A stretch of 64,000 nt of DNA, from positions 744,001 to 808,000 of the forward strand of contig NC_015554.1 in assembly GCF_000213655.1 (NCBI RefSeq), in the 5' to 3' direction. Below, in pieces: positions 36,869-46,755 of the stretch. A program made the translations under genes and the position numbers. Source of the DNA: Alteromonas naphthalenivorans. Lineage in GTDB: Bacteria; Pseudomonadota; Gammaproteobacteria; Enterobacterales; Alteromonadaceae. Position 1 is the stretch's first letter. Every line of letters starts with the position of its first letter. The notes under the pieces are model-generated. The model ran no database searches, had not been told where the DNA came from, and saw only the letters and a list, made by a program, of their open reading frames with translations.

Positions 36869-39800
36869 ATGAAGTTTGAAAATGCCTTACTCTTTTTTCA
36901 GCACCTTATTGGGTTGGATGAAGCTAAAATGCGCGAAAATTTGTCGCAGTTATGTCCCAAAGAAGCCCCAATATTTGCTGAAACCTTGGCATTGATCGAT
37001 GCACATTATGCGAATCAACAACGAAGTGGCTTCACACAGTTAGTGGGGGCTCAAGCCGATTTACTGTGTGATGATAATCACGCGAAATCCTTAGAAGGTA
37101 AACAAGTCGGCCCTTATCTGCTGAAGCAAAAGCTTGGCGAAGGCGGAATGGGCGCGGTGTATTTAGGTCAGCGAAATGATGGGTTGATAGAACAAAAAGT
37201 CGCCGTTAAGTTTGTTTTCGCATCAATTGCAGATTTAGCGGGTGATAACTTTATACAAAAAGAAGCGCAGCATTTAGCCAATTTAAACCACCCTAACATC
37301 GCTAAAATTTATACCGTCGATGTCACTGAAGAAGACGTACCTTATTTGGTGATGGAATACATTGATGGTGCTCCATTGTCTGAAGCAACGTTATCAAATA
37401 GACAGAATTTATCGCACACTACTCACGCCTACCTTTCAGTATTAATGAAACTTTGTAGTGCGCTGTTTGAAGCACATCAGTGCGGTATTATTCACGCTGA
37501 CATTAAACCGTCGAATATTATTGTAGATGAACACAACCAACCAAAGTTACTCGATTTTGGTATTTCACACTCGTTAAGCCATCCAGATAACCAACAACTA
37601 ACCGCCGTCAGCAACGATTATGCTAGTCCACAACAACAAAGTGGCAACCAGGCAAAAGTTACCGATGACATATATGCGCTGGGTAAAGTAATGGCGTTTA
37701 TGTTTCAGCACCATATGCTCAATACTGAATTTGAGGCAGTAATTGAAAAAGCCACATCTGCCGACCCAAGGGATCGCTTTCAAAGTGCTGAGCAATTTAA
37801 CGATGCACTTGAATGTTTATTCGCTAATAGGCCACTTAAGTGGTTCAAAAGTAGCAAGTCTTATTATTACAAAAAATGGTTTCAACGTTCGCCCACTACT
37901 GCAATATCTGCCGTCATTATCCCTTGTGTGCTAGCGATAGGGGCTGCTGCGCTATTCATGCAAAATAAGTCGCTAATTCAAGAATCGAGGAAAACACAGC
38001 AGACGCTTTCCTTTTACGACGAGTTATTTTTAGCGCACTCACCACAATCAGAAGGCGGCGGCGCATTGAGTGCCGCTGACTTTATTAATCATGGTGTTGA
38101 TATCGCATTTTCGACCTCATTGAGTGATAGTGAAACCCGTGCATCAATTGTTGCCACCTTATCTCAAACGCTATTGAACTTAGGATATATAGAGAAAGCA
38201 AAGTACGTTATTGAGCGATTGGATACAGATGGTGCCAGCGGTGCATTGATGCAGGCAAAAATAGCCTATTACCGTGGTGATTTGAGCAGCGCCACCCACT
38301 GGCTTACGAAATATAATAACGATTTACCAAGTACGTTTGAAAGCGAATTCCTTAACGCTAAGGTCGACTACGCTGGCACACAAAGGCCGCAAGTGCTAGA
38401 TACTCTGGCGCGTCTTCTGAATAATTTCGACAAACAAATGTTGCCGGAAGACAAGTTTAGATTGCAAAAATTTCAGTGGGAAGTTTTGCTTAAACATGCA
38501 CCAGCCAAGTTACTTGATAGGGTTGAGCAGCCCTTACCAGCAGATATGCCGGCTCACCAAAAAGCATGGTTTGAAGGTATGAAATCATTAGTGCTAGCCA
38601 AAGCCGGCGAGAGGAATGGTGCCGCATCACGAATGAAATCATCGTTGGCGTTGGGTGAGCAAGCCTATAATGCAACTAATCCAGAGCTCGCGCAATTATA
38701 TGGATATCTATTAGAAACCGCGTCGCTAATAGATGACCCTCTTTTGGTAGAGTTTTTATTAAGTAAGCAGCAAAGTATTTACCTTGCACTTGCTCCCTTA
38801 TTTGAGGAGCGATTAATAAAAGTTTATGAGCAGCAACACAACTATTATGCCTACGGTAAAATGTATGCTCAAAGTGTGTCTTTTATTGAATCTGCGGTTG
38901 CGTTGTGCGCGCAACGCCCCCGGTGTTCTCGGTTAAAGGTGAAACAAGCGATAGCCTTGTATCTTGTCAATGATTTCACAAGCGCGCTATCGGTTATCAA
39001 GTCAGCGGAAATAAAAACATTGAGAAATAATGACGGCGTATCCGACGAGAATTCAACAGCCTCTCTTTCATTTTTCTCGTCGTTAGTGGCAGTGAATAGT
39101 GAGATAGGTTTGGGATTATCAGTGAAGCAAGCCGATATTTATGCATTGGCGGAAAAAGACACCTTGGGCGAGTATACCGCTTATATTATTCATACTGCTC
39201 TACGCGCCGGCTTTACTGATTTAGCGATTGAATATGGGCTCACTCATACTCAGAACGATGATATTGAAAGACATTTAGCACTGGCCTCGGCGTATGCGGT
39301 TAAAGGAGAAGCCCTAAAAGCGGAAGAAATGTTAGCAACGTCAACTTCGCTTCCCATACGCAAAGAGTATGCTGAAACGCTTGCCAGTATATTGTCCCCA
39401 AAGGTGTTAATAACACCTGATTTCAAGACTCTCGATATGATGGTGTTAGAGGGGCAAAATCGCTTAGTGAGTAATCGAAGAGTTGCTGGGGTAACCGCGC
39501 CAACCCACGGGGATAGCCTTAAAATGGGTACGCCTTTTACCTTTAAGTGGAATAAAGAGGCCCTTAAAGGCGAAAGCATTTCTTTGTATATCAATCATAA
39601 ACTAAATTTTGAAGCCAAAGCGTTTGATTCATTTGAAAACATACAAGGCTTGCGCTGGCAGATGTTTGCTAAGCAAGTTCCTAATACGGGCGAAGTAGAG
39701 ATAGATCCTTTCTTTCTTATGGCAAATGGCGGGCAGGGCTTTAAGGTAATGATGGTATCCGATCAAGGCTATTGGTCACTCAGTGATGGCGCATTTGGTG

Positions 39801-40198
39801 TACTAAATGGCACGGCGATAGATAACGGCATTACCCATACCATCAATCCTCGTTTACTCGTTGATGCTGTAAGTAAACCTGAAGCTTCTGAGGTTTATAA
39901 TGTGGGCGAGCGTAATACTATTGAATGGGACAATGCCGCGTTAAAAGGTGATGCCGTAGGGATATATGTACTTCACGACAACCCTATTAATATTGGCAAC
40001 GGACGCAATGCGCAGATGACTACTGTGTTGAAACGACGTTGGTATTTAGTGACAAGTAGGACACCCAACTCGGGAGAGTATGGGTTAGATCCAGCGCAAT
40101 TTAATGGTCAGGGAAATGCCTATAAAATACTTATTATAAGTGATTCAGGTTATTGGGCTGTGTCCGATGAGCGATTTACAGTGGTTAATCCTCATTAA
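36869..40198 (+). CDS. transmembrane Ser/Thr protein kinase with periplasmic repeats and two C-terminal KNH-like domains
   Basis: The 1109-residue protein carries a Hanks-type kinase domain (about 80-320): glycine loop LGEGGMGAVYLG (89-100), Lys114 in VAVKF, catalytic Asp211 in HADIKPSN and DFG at 229-231. One membrane helix (about 344-365) is followed by a large extracytoplasmic part with TPR-like helical pairs (about 375-860). Two tandem beta-sandwich copies then follow, from about 873 and 992, each with a TFKW/TIEW strand, PNTGEV/PNSGEY turn and GYWSLSD/GYWAVSD ending, like the Kre9/KNH fold. It follows the ECF sigma gene by 45 nt and is probably its sensor and activator. The signal is unknown. 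Confidence 0.86.
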   Translation: MKFENALLFFQHLIGLDEAKMRENLSQLCPKEAPIFAETLALIDAHYANQQRSGFTQLVGAQADLLCDDNHAKSLEGKQVGPYLLKQKLGEGGMGAVYLGQRNDGLIEQKVAVKFVFASIADLAGDNFIQKEAQHLANLNHPNIAKIYTVDVTEEDVPYLVMEYIDGAPLSEATLSNRQNLSHTTHAYLSVLMKLCSALFEAHQCGIIHADIKPSNIIVDEHNQPKLLDFGISHSLSHPDNQQLTAVSNDYASPQQQSGNQAKVTDDIYALGKVMAFMFQHHMLNTEFEAVIEKATSADPRDRFQSAEQFNDALECLFANRPLKWFKSSKSYYYKKWFQRSPTTAISAVIIPCVLAIGAAALFMQNKSLIQESRKTQQTLSFYDELFLAHSPQSEGGGALSAADFINHGVDIAFSTSLSDSETRASIVATLSQTLLNLGYIEKAKYVIERLDTDGASGALMQAKIAYYRGDLSSATHWLTKYNNDLPSTFESEFLNAKVDYAGTQRPQVLDTLARLLNNFDKQMLPEDKFRLQKFQWEVLLKHAPAKLLDRVEQPLPADMPAHQKAWFEGMKSLVLAKAGERNGAASRMKSSLALGEQAYNATNPELAQLYGYLLETASLIDDPLLVEFLLSKQQSIYLALAPLFEERLIKVYEQQHNYYAYGKMYAQSVSFIESAVALCAQRPRCSRLKVKQAIALYLVNDFTSALSVIKSAEIKTLRNNDGVSDENSTASLSFFSSLVAVNSEIGLGLSVKQADIYALAEKDTLGEYTAYIIHTALRAGFTDLAIEYGLTHTQNDDIERHLALASAYAVKGEALKAEEMLATSTSLPIRKEYAETLASILSPKVLITPDFKTLDMMVLEGQNRLVSNRRVAGVTAPTHGDSLKMGTPFTFKWNKEALKGESISLYINHKLNFEAKAFDSFENIQGLRWQMFAKQVPNTGEVEIDPFFLMANGGQGFKVMMVSDQGYWSLSDGAFGVLNGTAIDNGITHTINPRLLVDAVSKPEASEVYNVGERNTIEWDNAALKGDAVGIYVLHDNPINIGNGRNAQMTTVLKRRWYLVTSRTPNSGEYGLDPAQFNGQGNAYKILIISDSGYWAVSDERFTVVNPH

Positions 40199-40263
40199 GA
40201 TCATCGATAAACACCTAAGAGTAAGCTTGCTTTTAAGCCTAGCGAAGGCGCAGCGACAACTGG

Positions 40264-40662
40264 TTAACGGTATGCCGCAAAGGCCTTTGCATTATCGTTT
40301 TGGGTAAAAATTACGGGGCTCACACCTTCATATTTTTTGAACAAGGTAGAGAAGGTTTTGTGTTCATAGAAACCGAGCTTATCGGCTATGGTGGAAGGCC
40401 TTTCACCCACTAAGAGCAACTTCCTAGCTTCTGCAATACGCAACGTATCTATGCAAGCCTTAGGCGATTTACCGTAGTGTTTCTGGCATAAACGCCTAAG
40501 GGTCGACACGTCCATATTCAGGGCGTTGGCCATATCACTTACCCGTATATCACATATGTCGTGGCTTACCGCTCTTCTATCTATTTCACAGTTAAGCTGC
40601 TGTTCAAATTTCACCATGAACCGTATTTTTCGTTCTGCCCCATTAACCTCACACGACTTCAT
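40264..40662 (-). CDS. solo AraC-type HTH regulator
   Basis: The 132-residue protein consists almost only of the AraC/XylS DNA-binding domain: first HTH DMANALNMDVSTLRRLCQKHYG near 43-64 and second HTH RPSTIADKLGFYEHKTFSTLFKKYEG near 88-113. It has no ligand-binding domain. It is convergent with the kinase gene and diverges from the large lipoprotein gene 40938, whose promoter region it shares, so it may regulate that gene. Confidence 0.8.
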   Translation of the reverse strand: MKSCEVNGAERKIRFMVKFEQQLNCEIDRRAVSHDICDIRVSDMANALNMDVSTLRRLCQKHYGKSPKACIDTLRIAEARKLLLVGERPSTIADKLGFYEHKTFSTLFKKYEGVSPVIFTQNDNAKAFAAYR

Positions 40663-40937
40663 TGCCCTTCACCTTGTCGAAATTCGCTGTGGGGCTATTG
40701 TGTTTTTGTTCCACTTGTTGGGGTAGAAAGAAAATGCGCAGGTATTTTCCAAAAAAATTAGAATTTTTTTTGTGTTTACTATTCACGTCATGTTTTTGGT
40801 TTTGCCTGGCTTCGATTTATCAGGCTTTAGTTGCGAGCGTTCAAGTTGCGCGATTTAAGGAAGGAAAGGTGGGGGCGATCAGGATTATGCTTTTTTAGTT
40901 TAATGTTTAACCAATAAAAAGTATAAGGAAGTGTTTC

Positions 40938-43900
40938 ATGTTTATCAGAGCAAATTATAAGAAAAGCATTATTGCTGCATCACTGGTATTAGCCTTGTCG
41001 GGTTGTAACGACGATGACAAAGGAGATGTTATTGTTAACGAAGAAGAAGCAGTTAATGAAGAGGTGGTTAATAGTCTTCCCGTCGCCCAAGCCGGCGAGG
41101 ATGCCACCGTTGACGAAAATACGCAGGTAACACTTACCGGTAGTGGTGTAGATGATGATGGTACTATTGTATCTTACCGCTGGGTACAAACCGAAGGCGT
41201 AGAGGTCACGTTAACAAATGCAGACCAAGCTTCTGCTGAATTTACGGCTCCAGATGTGAAACCTTCCGAAATACTCACGTTCGAACTTAACGTTACTGAT
41301 GATGCTGGGGCAACTGCCACAGATAGTGTGTCTGTTACCGTTACTCACATCAACGCATCACCGATAATCACAATCTCAGCCCAGGAAGTGGAAGAAAAAG
41401 AGGCGCACTCTATCGCCGCTGTAGCTGAAGACGACGGTGAAATTACCAACTATTTGTGGGTGCAAACGGGGGGCGCAGATGTTGAGCTAAGTGGCACAAT
41501 GACCTCAACGCTCTCTTTTACCGCGCCTTCTGTAGACAGCGATGAAACGTTGTCGTTTGCCCTTACCGTAGAAGATGATGAAGGTGAGGCGACTACCGAA
41601 ACGGTTAGCGTTAATGTACTTCAGAAAAGTGAATCGTTAACCCTAGTAGGGCTAGTGACTGATTCGCCTATTATTGATGCAAACCTTGTGATTAATGTAG
41701 GCGATGAGCAACAAGAAGTGACGGCTGGTAGCGATGGAAGTTATTCCGTTACATTAAATGTAGATGATGATGCAACGGATAAAATGGTGTCTATTGTAGC
41801 CAGTGGCGTAGGGTCGCAAACGCAAGCGAAACTTATGTCAGTGCTAGGTTCGTTTGAAGCGCTCAATGAAGCCTCTAACGGTGACGGCGAGGTGATCAAA
41901 GATGATTTTTTCGGCGTGAATGTGACCAACGTTACCACTGCAAACGCCGGCTTAATGCAGCGAGAAAACCTGGGCGATCCCATCGTTGATGACGCAACGT
42001 TAGCGGCATTGAATCTTCGGGTTTCACAGCAAGAGAAGTTCGCGTTGGCAACCGCGATAAAAGTGGCGATAGACAAAGCGGGCGACGATGCTAGTTTAGC
42101 GTTGCCTGACGGTATAGCTGACACGTTAGCACTAGTCCAAAACCCAGAAGCTTCCGCTACCTATATCGAGACTGTTGAAAATACCGAAGCGTATGAGTCA
42201 GCCTACGAAGAAATTATAGCAGACCCAGAGTTAGTAGAGAGTGACTTAGACGCATCGGCTACTACCTATTTCCTGCTTGATTACTATAACCCACTCATTT
42301 CAGATCCAGGTAAAAAGCTCACCTTAACCAGTGACACGACAGCAACTTTCAGTACTTATTTAGGCACGTTTGAAGCTGAGAAATTTAGTGATGACAATGA
42401 AATAACATTAGAGTTTGAATATGGAGAGTATCATTTTACTCAAAATGAATATCTAAACTTTGATGGGATTATTCAGCAAGTTGAAGTTGAATATGCTTAC
42501 CATGAAATGACATTTTTGCCGCTAAATGAGCAAGATGGGGTAGTGACATTTGAAATGAAGCTGCTCTACTCAAAGTATTACCTCAATGGTGAATTGGAAG
42601 ATATTCACAATATTCTTGACGACCCTACGCAAGTTACTGCGATTGCGTTAAATAATGCTATTGAAATTGCCATTGATAGTGCCGATAACAAAGCGCTATC
42701 ACTGCCTATCACCTCTTCGCTATTTGATACTGATGACAGTAATTTATTTACCTACAATTGGGCCTCAGACACGTTCGAATTCAACCAAGACGGAACGGGT
42801 AGTACACGTGTTGTAGATAATGATTTTACATGGATGAAGCAACCTTACGCGTTGAACCCTGACATTAACGAACTCGTCATTACATTTGATGATGGAACAA
42901 CACTGTCTTATGTACAACTAACCGACTCAAGCGACAATAACCTTTATGCAGTTAGCGGGATCTCCTCAGATGGGCAGAATGAGTCATTTAAGGTCGACGC
43001 AGGCGGTGCGGTAACCGCAGAAGATAAGTTCGACGTAGCGTCAGTGCCAGGTATATACACCTACGCCTTTGATGGCGATAGTCTCAATGAATTTTGGTGG
43101 GAGCTTTGGCCAAACGGAAAGGCGTACACCATTGAAGTTGCTGATAATAACGGCGACGGTAACATTACCACGGAAGAAATTTTGGTAATGTATGGGAATT
43201 GGTCCGTGGAAGCGAATGGAGAATTACAAATAAATCGCTACCGTTCAACCGATTATAGTTGGCCCGGTTGTTTTAATGAATCAGCCGATTGCTATTTGTA
43301 CAACAGTCGTACATGGTCGATATTTGCTCAAGTTGGCGATGCTTACCATATTACTAATCTGCACGAGTTCGACTTCAGTCAGCAAGATGGAAGAGGCGGC
43401 TTCGATGGCATAGTCGACTACTTTGTTCAGGATAATCGCCGCGTGTCGAAACAGGCGAATCGTCCTGTAACCGCAACGCTGCCTGAGCACCCACATTTAC
43501 CCGCGCTGCCGCCTCAAGCGTTTGTCAATTTAGTGACGCCCTCAGACTACTTAGGTACAACGTTATATGGTGTCGAGCAAAACGGGTTGTACACAGTAGA
43601 CGATGCATCGATAGCGTTGAGCCTAGAAGCAGATGATACTTATGTTCGTACCTTCGAAGGATTGCCGCAGGGCAGTGAAAGTGGGAGCTATCTAGTTGCC
43701 GCAGACAACAGTATTCTATTACAAGCAAGTGATGTTGCAGCGCCCAACGGGCTTCAAGCATTTCTGTTGTCTTCTGATGGCGTCACGATAGGCGCGCATT
43801 TAGGCGCGCCAGTACCGTTTTTCGGAACTCAGCAAGCGGCTGATGATTATGAAACGGTGTTAAGAGAAGGCACATCTGTTGCGTCGTTTGATTCGTTGAA

Positions 43901-44240
43901 AGATAAGAGCTTAGTATTGGTAGATACTTCGCAAAGCGGTGAATGGAACACCACTTATCTACAGTTTGACGGCAGCAATGTGGTTATTTACACCGATAGC
44001 ACTTACTCAGAAGTAAACGACAGCTTCGGCTATGTATTAAACGATGATGGGAGCATAGATATTGATGGTAGAGTGTATCTTGCTTTGAGTACTACTGGGT
44101 TCTCGGTTTTCGTCTCTGATGAAGGTGAGGGCGATTATATCGACTTCAACTACCTCTTTGATGATACGACAGTAGCGGCTCAGTTCGTTGAAAATGCTAA
44201 TAATTTGAGAGCGACCGCAGAACAGTTGGGCGATGATTGA
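40938..44240 (+). CDS. large surface lipoprotein with PKD-like repeats
   Basis: The 1100-residue protein starts with a lipoprotein signal (LALSGC, lipidated Cys23) and an acidic linker. Two PKD/Ig-like domains follow (about 45-135 and 138-228), each with the DDGTIVSYRWVQT- or DDGEITNYLWVQT-type signature. A carboxypeptidase-regulatory-like beta domain (about 235-290) and a long unassigned region rich in Asp, Thr and Ser come next. An EF-hand-like loop DNNGDGNITTEE lies near 735. AAGGAAG precedes the ATG. It is probably an outer-membrane surface protein for adhesion or polymer binding; no catalytic motif was recognised. A terminator follows. Confidence 0.82.
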   Translation: MFIRANYKKSIIAASLVLALSGCNDDDKGDVIVNEEEAVNEEVVNSLPVAQAGEDATVDENTQVTLTGSGVDDDGTIVSYRWVQTEGVEVTLTNADQASAEFTAPDVKPSEILTFELNVTDDAGATATDSVSVTVTHINASPIITISAQEVEEKEAHSIAAVAEDDGEITNYLWVQTGGADVELSGTMTSTLSFTAPSVDSDETLSFALTVEDDEGEATTETVSVNVLQKSESLTLVGLVTDSPIIDANLVINVGDEQQEVTAGSDGSYSVTLNVDDDATDKMVSIVASGVGSQTQAKLMSVLGSFEALNEASNGDGEVIKDDFFGVNVTNVTTANAGLMQRENLGDPIVDDATLAALNLRVSQQEKFALATAIKVAIDKAGDDASLALPDGIADTLALVQNPEASATYIETVENTEAYESAYEEIIADPELVESDLDASATTYFLLDYYNPLISDPGKKLTLTSDTTATFSTYLGTFEAEKFSDDNEITLEFEYGEYHFTQNEYLNFDGIIQQVEVEYAYHEMTFLPLNEQDGVVTFEMKLLYSKYYLNGELEDIHNILDDPTQVTAIALNNAIEIAIDSADNKALSLPITSSLFDTDDSNLFTYNWASDTFEFNQDGTGSTRVVDNDFTWMKQPYALNPDINELVITFDDGTTLSYVQLTDSSDNNLYAVSGISSDGQNESFKVDAGGAVTAEDKFDVASVPGIYTYAFDGDSLNEFWWELWPNGKAYTIEVADNNGDGNITTEEILVMYGNWSVEANGELQINRYRSTDYSWPGCFNESADCYLYNSRTWSIFAQVGDAYHITNLHEFDFSQQDGRGGFDGIVDYFVQDNRRVSKQANRPVTATLPEHPHLPALPPQAFVNLVTPSDYLGTTLYGVEQNGLYTVDDASIALSLEADDTYVRTFEGLPQGSESGSYLVAADNSILLQASDVAAPNGLQAFLLSSDGVTIGAHLGAPVPFFGTQQAADDYETVLREGTSVASFDSLKDKSLVLVDTSQSGEWNTTYLQFDGSNVVIYTDSTYSEVNDSFGYVLNDDGSIDIDGRVYLALSTTGFSVFVSDEGEGDYIDFNYLFDDTTVAAQFVENANNLRATAEQLGDD

Positions 44241-44264
44241 TTGCTTAATCAAAGCCGATAAATG

Positions 44265-44287
44265 AAAGGGCCTAATGGCCCTTTTTT
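44265..44287 (+). terminator. intrinsic terminator of the large lipoprotein gene
   Basis: Stem AAAGGGCC (44265-44272) with GGCCCTTT (44277-44284), loop TAAT, then a T-run through 44287. Confidence 0.85.
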
Positions 44288-44417
44288 ATTCATAGTGGTT
44301 AAATCTGCTCAATAACTAAGCCGAAGATCAGTATTTTACTATCTCTCCTGTTAGTAAGCTTTCCTTGCTAGGCAACACTAGCGAATTAATTGAATACCTA
44401 AAAAGGAAAGCAAGGAT

Positions 44418-44714
44418 ATGAAACAACTTACTGAATTAGAGTTAAATCAAGTAGCCGGTGGAAATTATGAGTGGGAACAAATCGGCGTTGGCATTGCCAT
44501 GGTAGGGCTTGGAATTGCATTAGTATCTACCGCTGGATTGGCAACCATTCCTGTTGCCTTGGCAGGTGCAGCAACAATGGGCGAAATCGGGATAGGTGCA
44601 GCGGGTATAGGCCTAGCCGGTATGGGGGGCTTCGCCGCGGGTGGAGGCATCGGTGGCGGCTCAAACAGCTCAAACAGTACAAAAAAACCAGAATCTGAAA
44701 CCGAAGACGAATAG
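44418..44714 (+). CDS. double-glycine-leader peptide, bacteriocin-like
   Basis: The 98-residue product starts MKQLTELELNQVAGG, a textbook double-glycine leader (ELxxVxGG) of the type cleaved by C39-peptidase ABC exporters. The mature region is mostly small and hydrophobic, with many GxxxG-type spacings (GVGIAMVGLGIALV, GIGAAGIGLAGMGG), then a hydrophilic Ser/Asn and acidic tail. This composition suits a membrane-inserting class II bacteriocin or microcin, though a signalling or surface role is possible. AAGGAT lies close to the ATG. No C39 exporter is encoded nearby. The next gene begins 8 nt downstream. Confidence 0.75.
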   Translation: MKQLTELELNQVAGGNYEWEQIGVGIAMVGLGIALVSTAGLATIPVALAGAATMGEIGIGAAGIGLAGMGGFAAGGGIGGGSNSSNSTKKPESETEDE

Positions 44715-44722
44715 AGTCAACT

Positions 44723-45022
44723 ATGTATAAAGTCATTATAAGTGGAAATAATATTGATACGGTATCTGCACTAAAAGTGCTGCGTACACTGGTTGATTTA
44801 CCGCTATCGAAAGTGATTCAAATGGCTAAAGCCATTAGTTCATTAGAGCGTTTTACCTTGGTAAGTGGTGTAGATGAAGTATATGCACAGCAGTTAGCGC
44901 TTGAACTTAACAATGTTCAGGTTGATGCTAAAGTCGAGCCTTGCGATACTGAAGAGCGGGTAGTAAGAATTCCGCTGGCACAGCATCGCAAGAAATGGCG
45001 TTTATTTGGTTTGCTTAAATGA
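44723..45022 (+). CDS. small protein with ribosomal L7/L12 C-terminal-like fold
   Basis: The 99-residue protein follows the pattern of the L7/L12 C-terminal domain: an initial strand YKVIISG, helix ALKVLRTLVDLPLSKVIQMAK, SGVDEVYAQQLALELNN and a closing strand DAKVEP. A basic tail (QHRKKWR) follows. It lacks the L7/L12 N-terminal dimerisation domain, so it is not the ribosomal protein itself. It is co-directional with the double-glycine peptide gene (8-nt gap), so it could be its immunity or accessory protein; this is inference from position only. Confidence 0.65.
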   Translation: MYKVIISGNNIDTVSALKVLRTLVDLPLSKVIQMAKAISSLERFTLVSGVDEVYAQQLALELNNVQVDAKVEPCDTEERVVRIPLAQHRKKWRLFGLLK

Positions 45023-45029
45023 CTCCCTA

Positions 45030-45054
45030 ACGGTCAGTAATAAAAACTGACCGT
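45030..45054 (+). terminator. hairpin after the L7/L12-like gene
   Basis: Perfect 9-bp stem ACGGTCAGT (45030-45038) and ACTGACCGT (45046-45054). There is no T-run after it, so terminator function is uncertain. Confidence 0.45.
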
Positions 45055-45093
45055 ATTCCCCCATATAAGCAATGGAGGAAATGCTACTGGGAG

Positions 45094-46755
45094 TTAGGTA
45101 TTAGAATCTGAAGGCACCAAAGCCAGTGCTACCGCTTCTGCAACGCGAATTCCATCAATACCTGCAGACCAAATACCACCAGCATAACCCGCACCTTCAC
45201 CGGCAGGGTACAAGCCTTCAATATTCACGCTTTCGTATTGTTTATCACGTTTAATACATACAGGTGATGAAGTACGTGTTTCAACGCCTGTAAGCATACC
45301 GTCAGCTTTAGCAAAGCCTTTAATTTGACGATTGAATGCGGGAATGGCTTCGCGGATAGATTCGATAACAAAGTCGGGAACAACCTTACTTAAATCAGTC
45401 AGGGTAATACCTGGGGTATAAGAGGGCTTCACGTCGCCTAATTCTTTACTCGGCTTGCCATCTAAGAAGTCGCCAATAAGCTGCGCAGGTGCATGATAAT
45501 TCTCACCGCCCACTTTAAATGCCAGCTCTTCCAATTTGCGCTGAAGATCTATGCCTGCCAAGGGGTGTGCGGGGTAGTCTTTTTCGGGCGTAATACCTAC
45601 CACAATAGCACTGTTGGCATTTCGTTCATGACGAGAGTACTGGCTCATACCATTAGTAACTACGCGGCCAGGTTCAGACGCCGCTGCCACCACGGTGCCG
45701 CCCGGGCACATACAAAAGCTGTATACGGTACGTCCATTTCTACAGTGGTGAACGAGCTTGTAATCGGCTGCGCCCAAAATAGGGTTACCAGCGTTCTCAC
45801 CAAATCGACAGCTGTCGATCATGCTTTGCTCGTGTTCAATTCTAAAACCAATGGAAAAAGGTTTGGCCTCTATGTATACACCTTGGTCATAAAGCGATTG
45901 AAAAGTATCGCGGGCACTATGACCAATAGCCATAATGACTTTGGTGCAGGGTAGGTAGCTGCCATCAGATAAGAATAGCCCTTTAATTTTATGGCTTTTT
46001 GAGTCTGTGCTTGCTTCATCAGCTGGTTTTGAATTCGCGCTGTCTAAATCTAAGCTTTCAACACGGGTGCTGAAACGAATTTCACCACCTAGAGAAATGA
46101 TTTGCTCACGCATTTTCTCTACCATGCTCACCAGTTTGAATGTACCGATATGTGGCTTACTCACATACATGATTTCTTCAGGTGCGCCAGCAGCAACAAA
46201 TTCGTTCAATACCTTGCGGCCATAGTGCTTGCGATCTTTCACCTGACTATATAGCTTACCGTCAGAAAAGGTGCCTGCGCCACCTTCGCCAAATTGTACA
46301 TTCGACTCTGGGTTCAATGGTTGTTTACGCCAAAAACCAAAGGTGTCTTTGGTGCGCTCACGAACGGCTTTGCCTCGCTCAAGCACAATAGGTTTGAAGC
46401 CCATTTGGGCTAAAATAAGCGCAGCGAATAATCCACAAGGGCCAAGGCCAACAACCACTGGGCGGTCGGTTACTTCTTCCGGAGCAGTAGCGACAAACTT
46501 ATAGCGCATATCAGGGGTTACCCGCACACTGGTATCTTTGGCGAATTTTTCAAGCAGCGCAGCTTCGTTTTCTAGCGTTACATCAAGGGTGTAAATAAGC
46601 TGGATGTCTCTATTATTGCGCGCATCGTAACCGCGTTTAAATACCGTGGTTTCAAGAAGCATCGATTTTGTGATTTGAAGCTTATGCAAAATTGCGTTTT
46701 CTATCGCAACTTCATCGTGATCTAGCGGTAATTTAATATCGGTTAAACGCAACAT
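45094..46755 (-). CDS. FAD-dependent oxidoreductase (COG2509 type)
   Basis: The 553-residue protein has an N-terminal domain of about 90 residues, a Rossmann dinucleotide site VVVGLGPCGLFAALILAQMG near 99-118, the family motif NVQFGEGGAGTFSDGKL near 152-168, and a C-terminal FAD segment (GLYPAGEGAGYAGGIWSAGIDG). This fits the uncharacterised FAD-dependent dehydrogenase family found in most bacteria. The reaction is unknown. It is a single-gene unit diverging from fdxA. Confidence 0.85.
   Translation of the reverse strand: MLRLTDIKLPLDHDEVAIENAILHKLQITKSMLLETTVFKRGYDARNNRDIQLIYTLDVTLENEAALLEKFAKDTSVRVTPDMRYKFVATAPEEVTDRPVVVGLGPCGLFAALILAQMGFKPIVLERGKAVRERTKDTFGFWRKQPLNPESNVQFGEGGAGTFSDGKLYSQVKDRKHYGRKVLNEFVAAGAPEEIMYVSKPHIGTFKLVSMVEKMREQIISLGGEIRFSTRVESLDLDSANSKPADEASTDSKSHKIKGLFLSDGSYLPCTKVIMAIGHSARDTFQSLYDQGVYIEAKPFSIGFRIEHEQSMIDSCRFGENAGNPILGAADYKLVHHCRNGRTVYSFCMCPGGTVVAAASEPGRVVTNGMSQYSRHERNANSAIVVGITPEKDYPAHPLAGIDLQRKLEELAFKVGGENYHAPAQLIGDFLDGKPSKELGDVKPSYTPGITLTDLSKVVPDFVIESIREAIPAFNRQIKGFAKADGMLTGVETRTSSPVCIKRDKQYESVNIEGLYPAGEGAGYAGGIWSAGIDGIRVAEAVALALVPSDSNT

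Noticed and set aside
40662..40898. Short plus-strand frame with a hydrophobic stretch
   Set aside because: No ribosome-binding site, overlaps the AraC-HTH start region, and composition is not gene-like.
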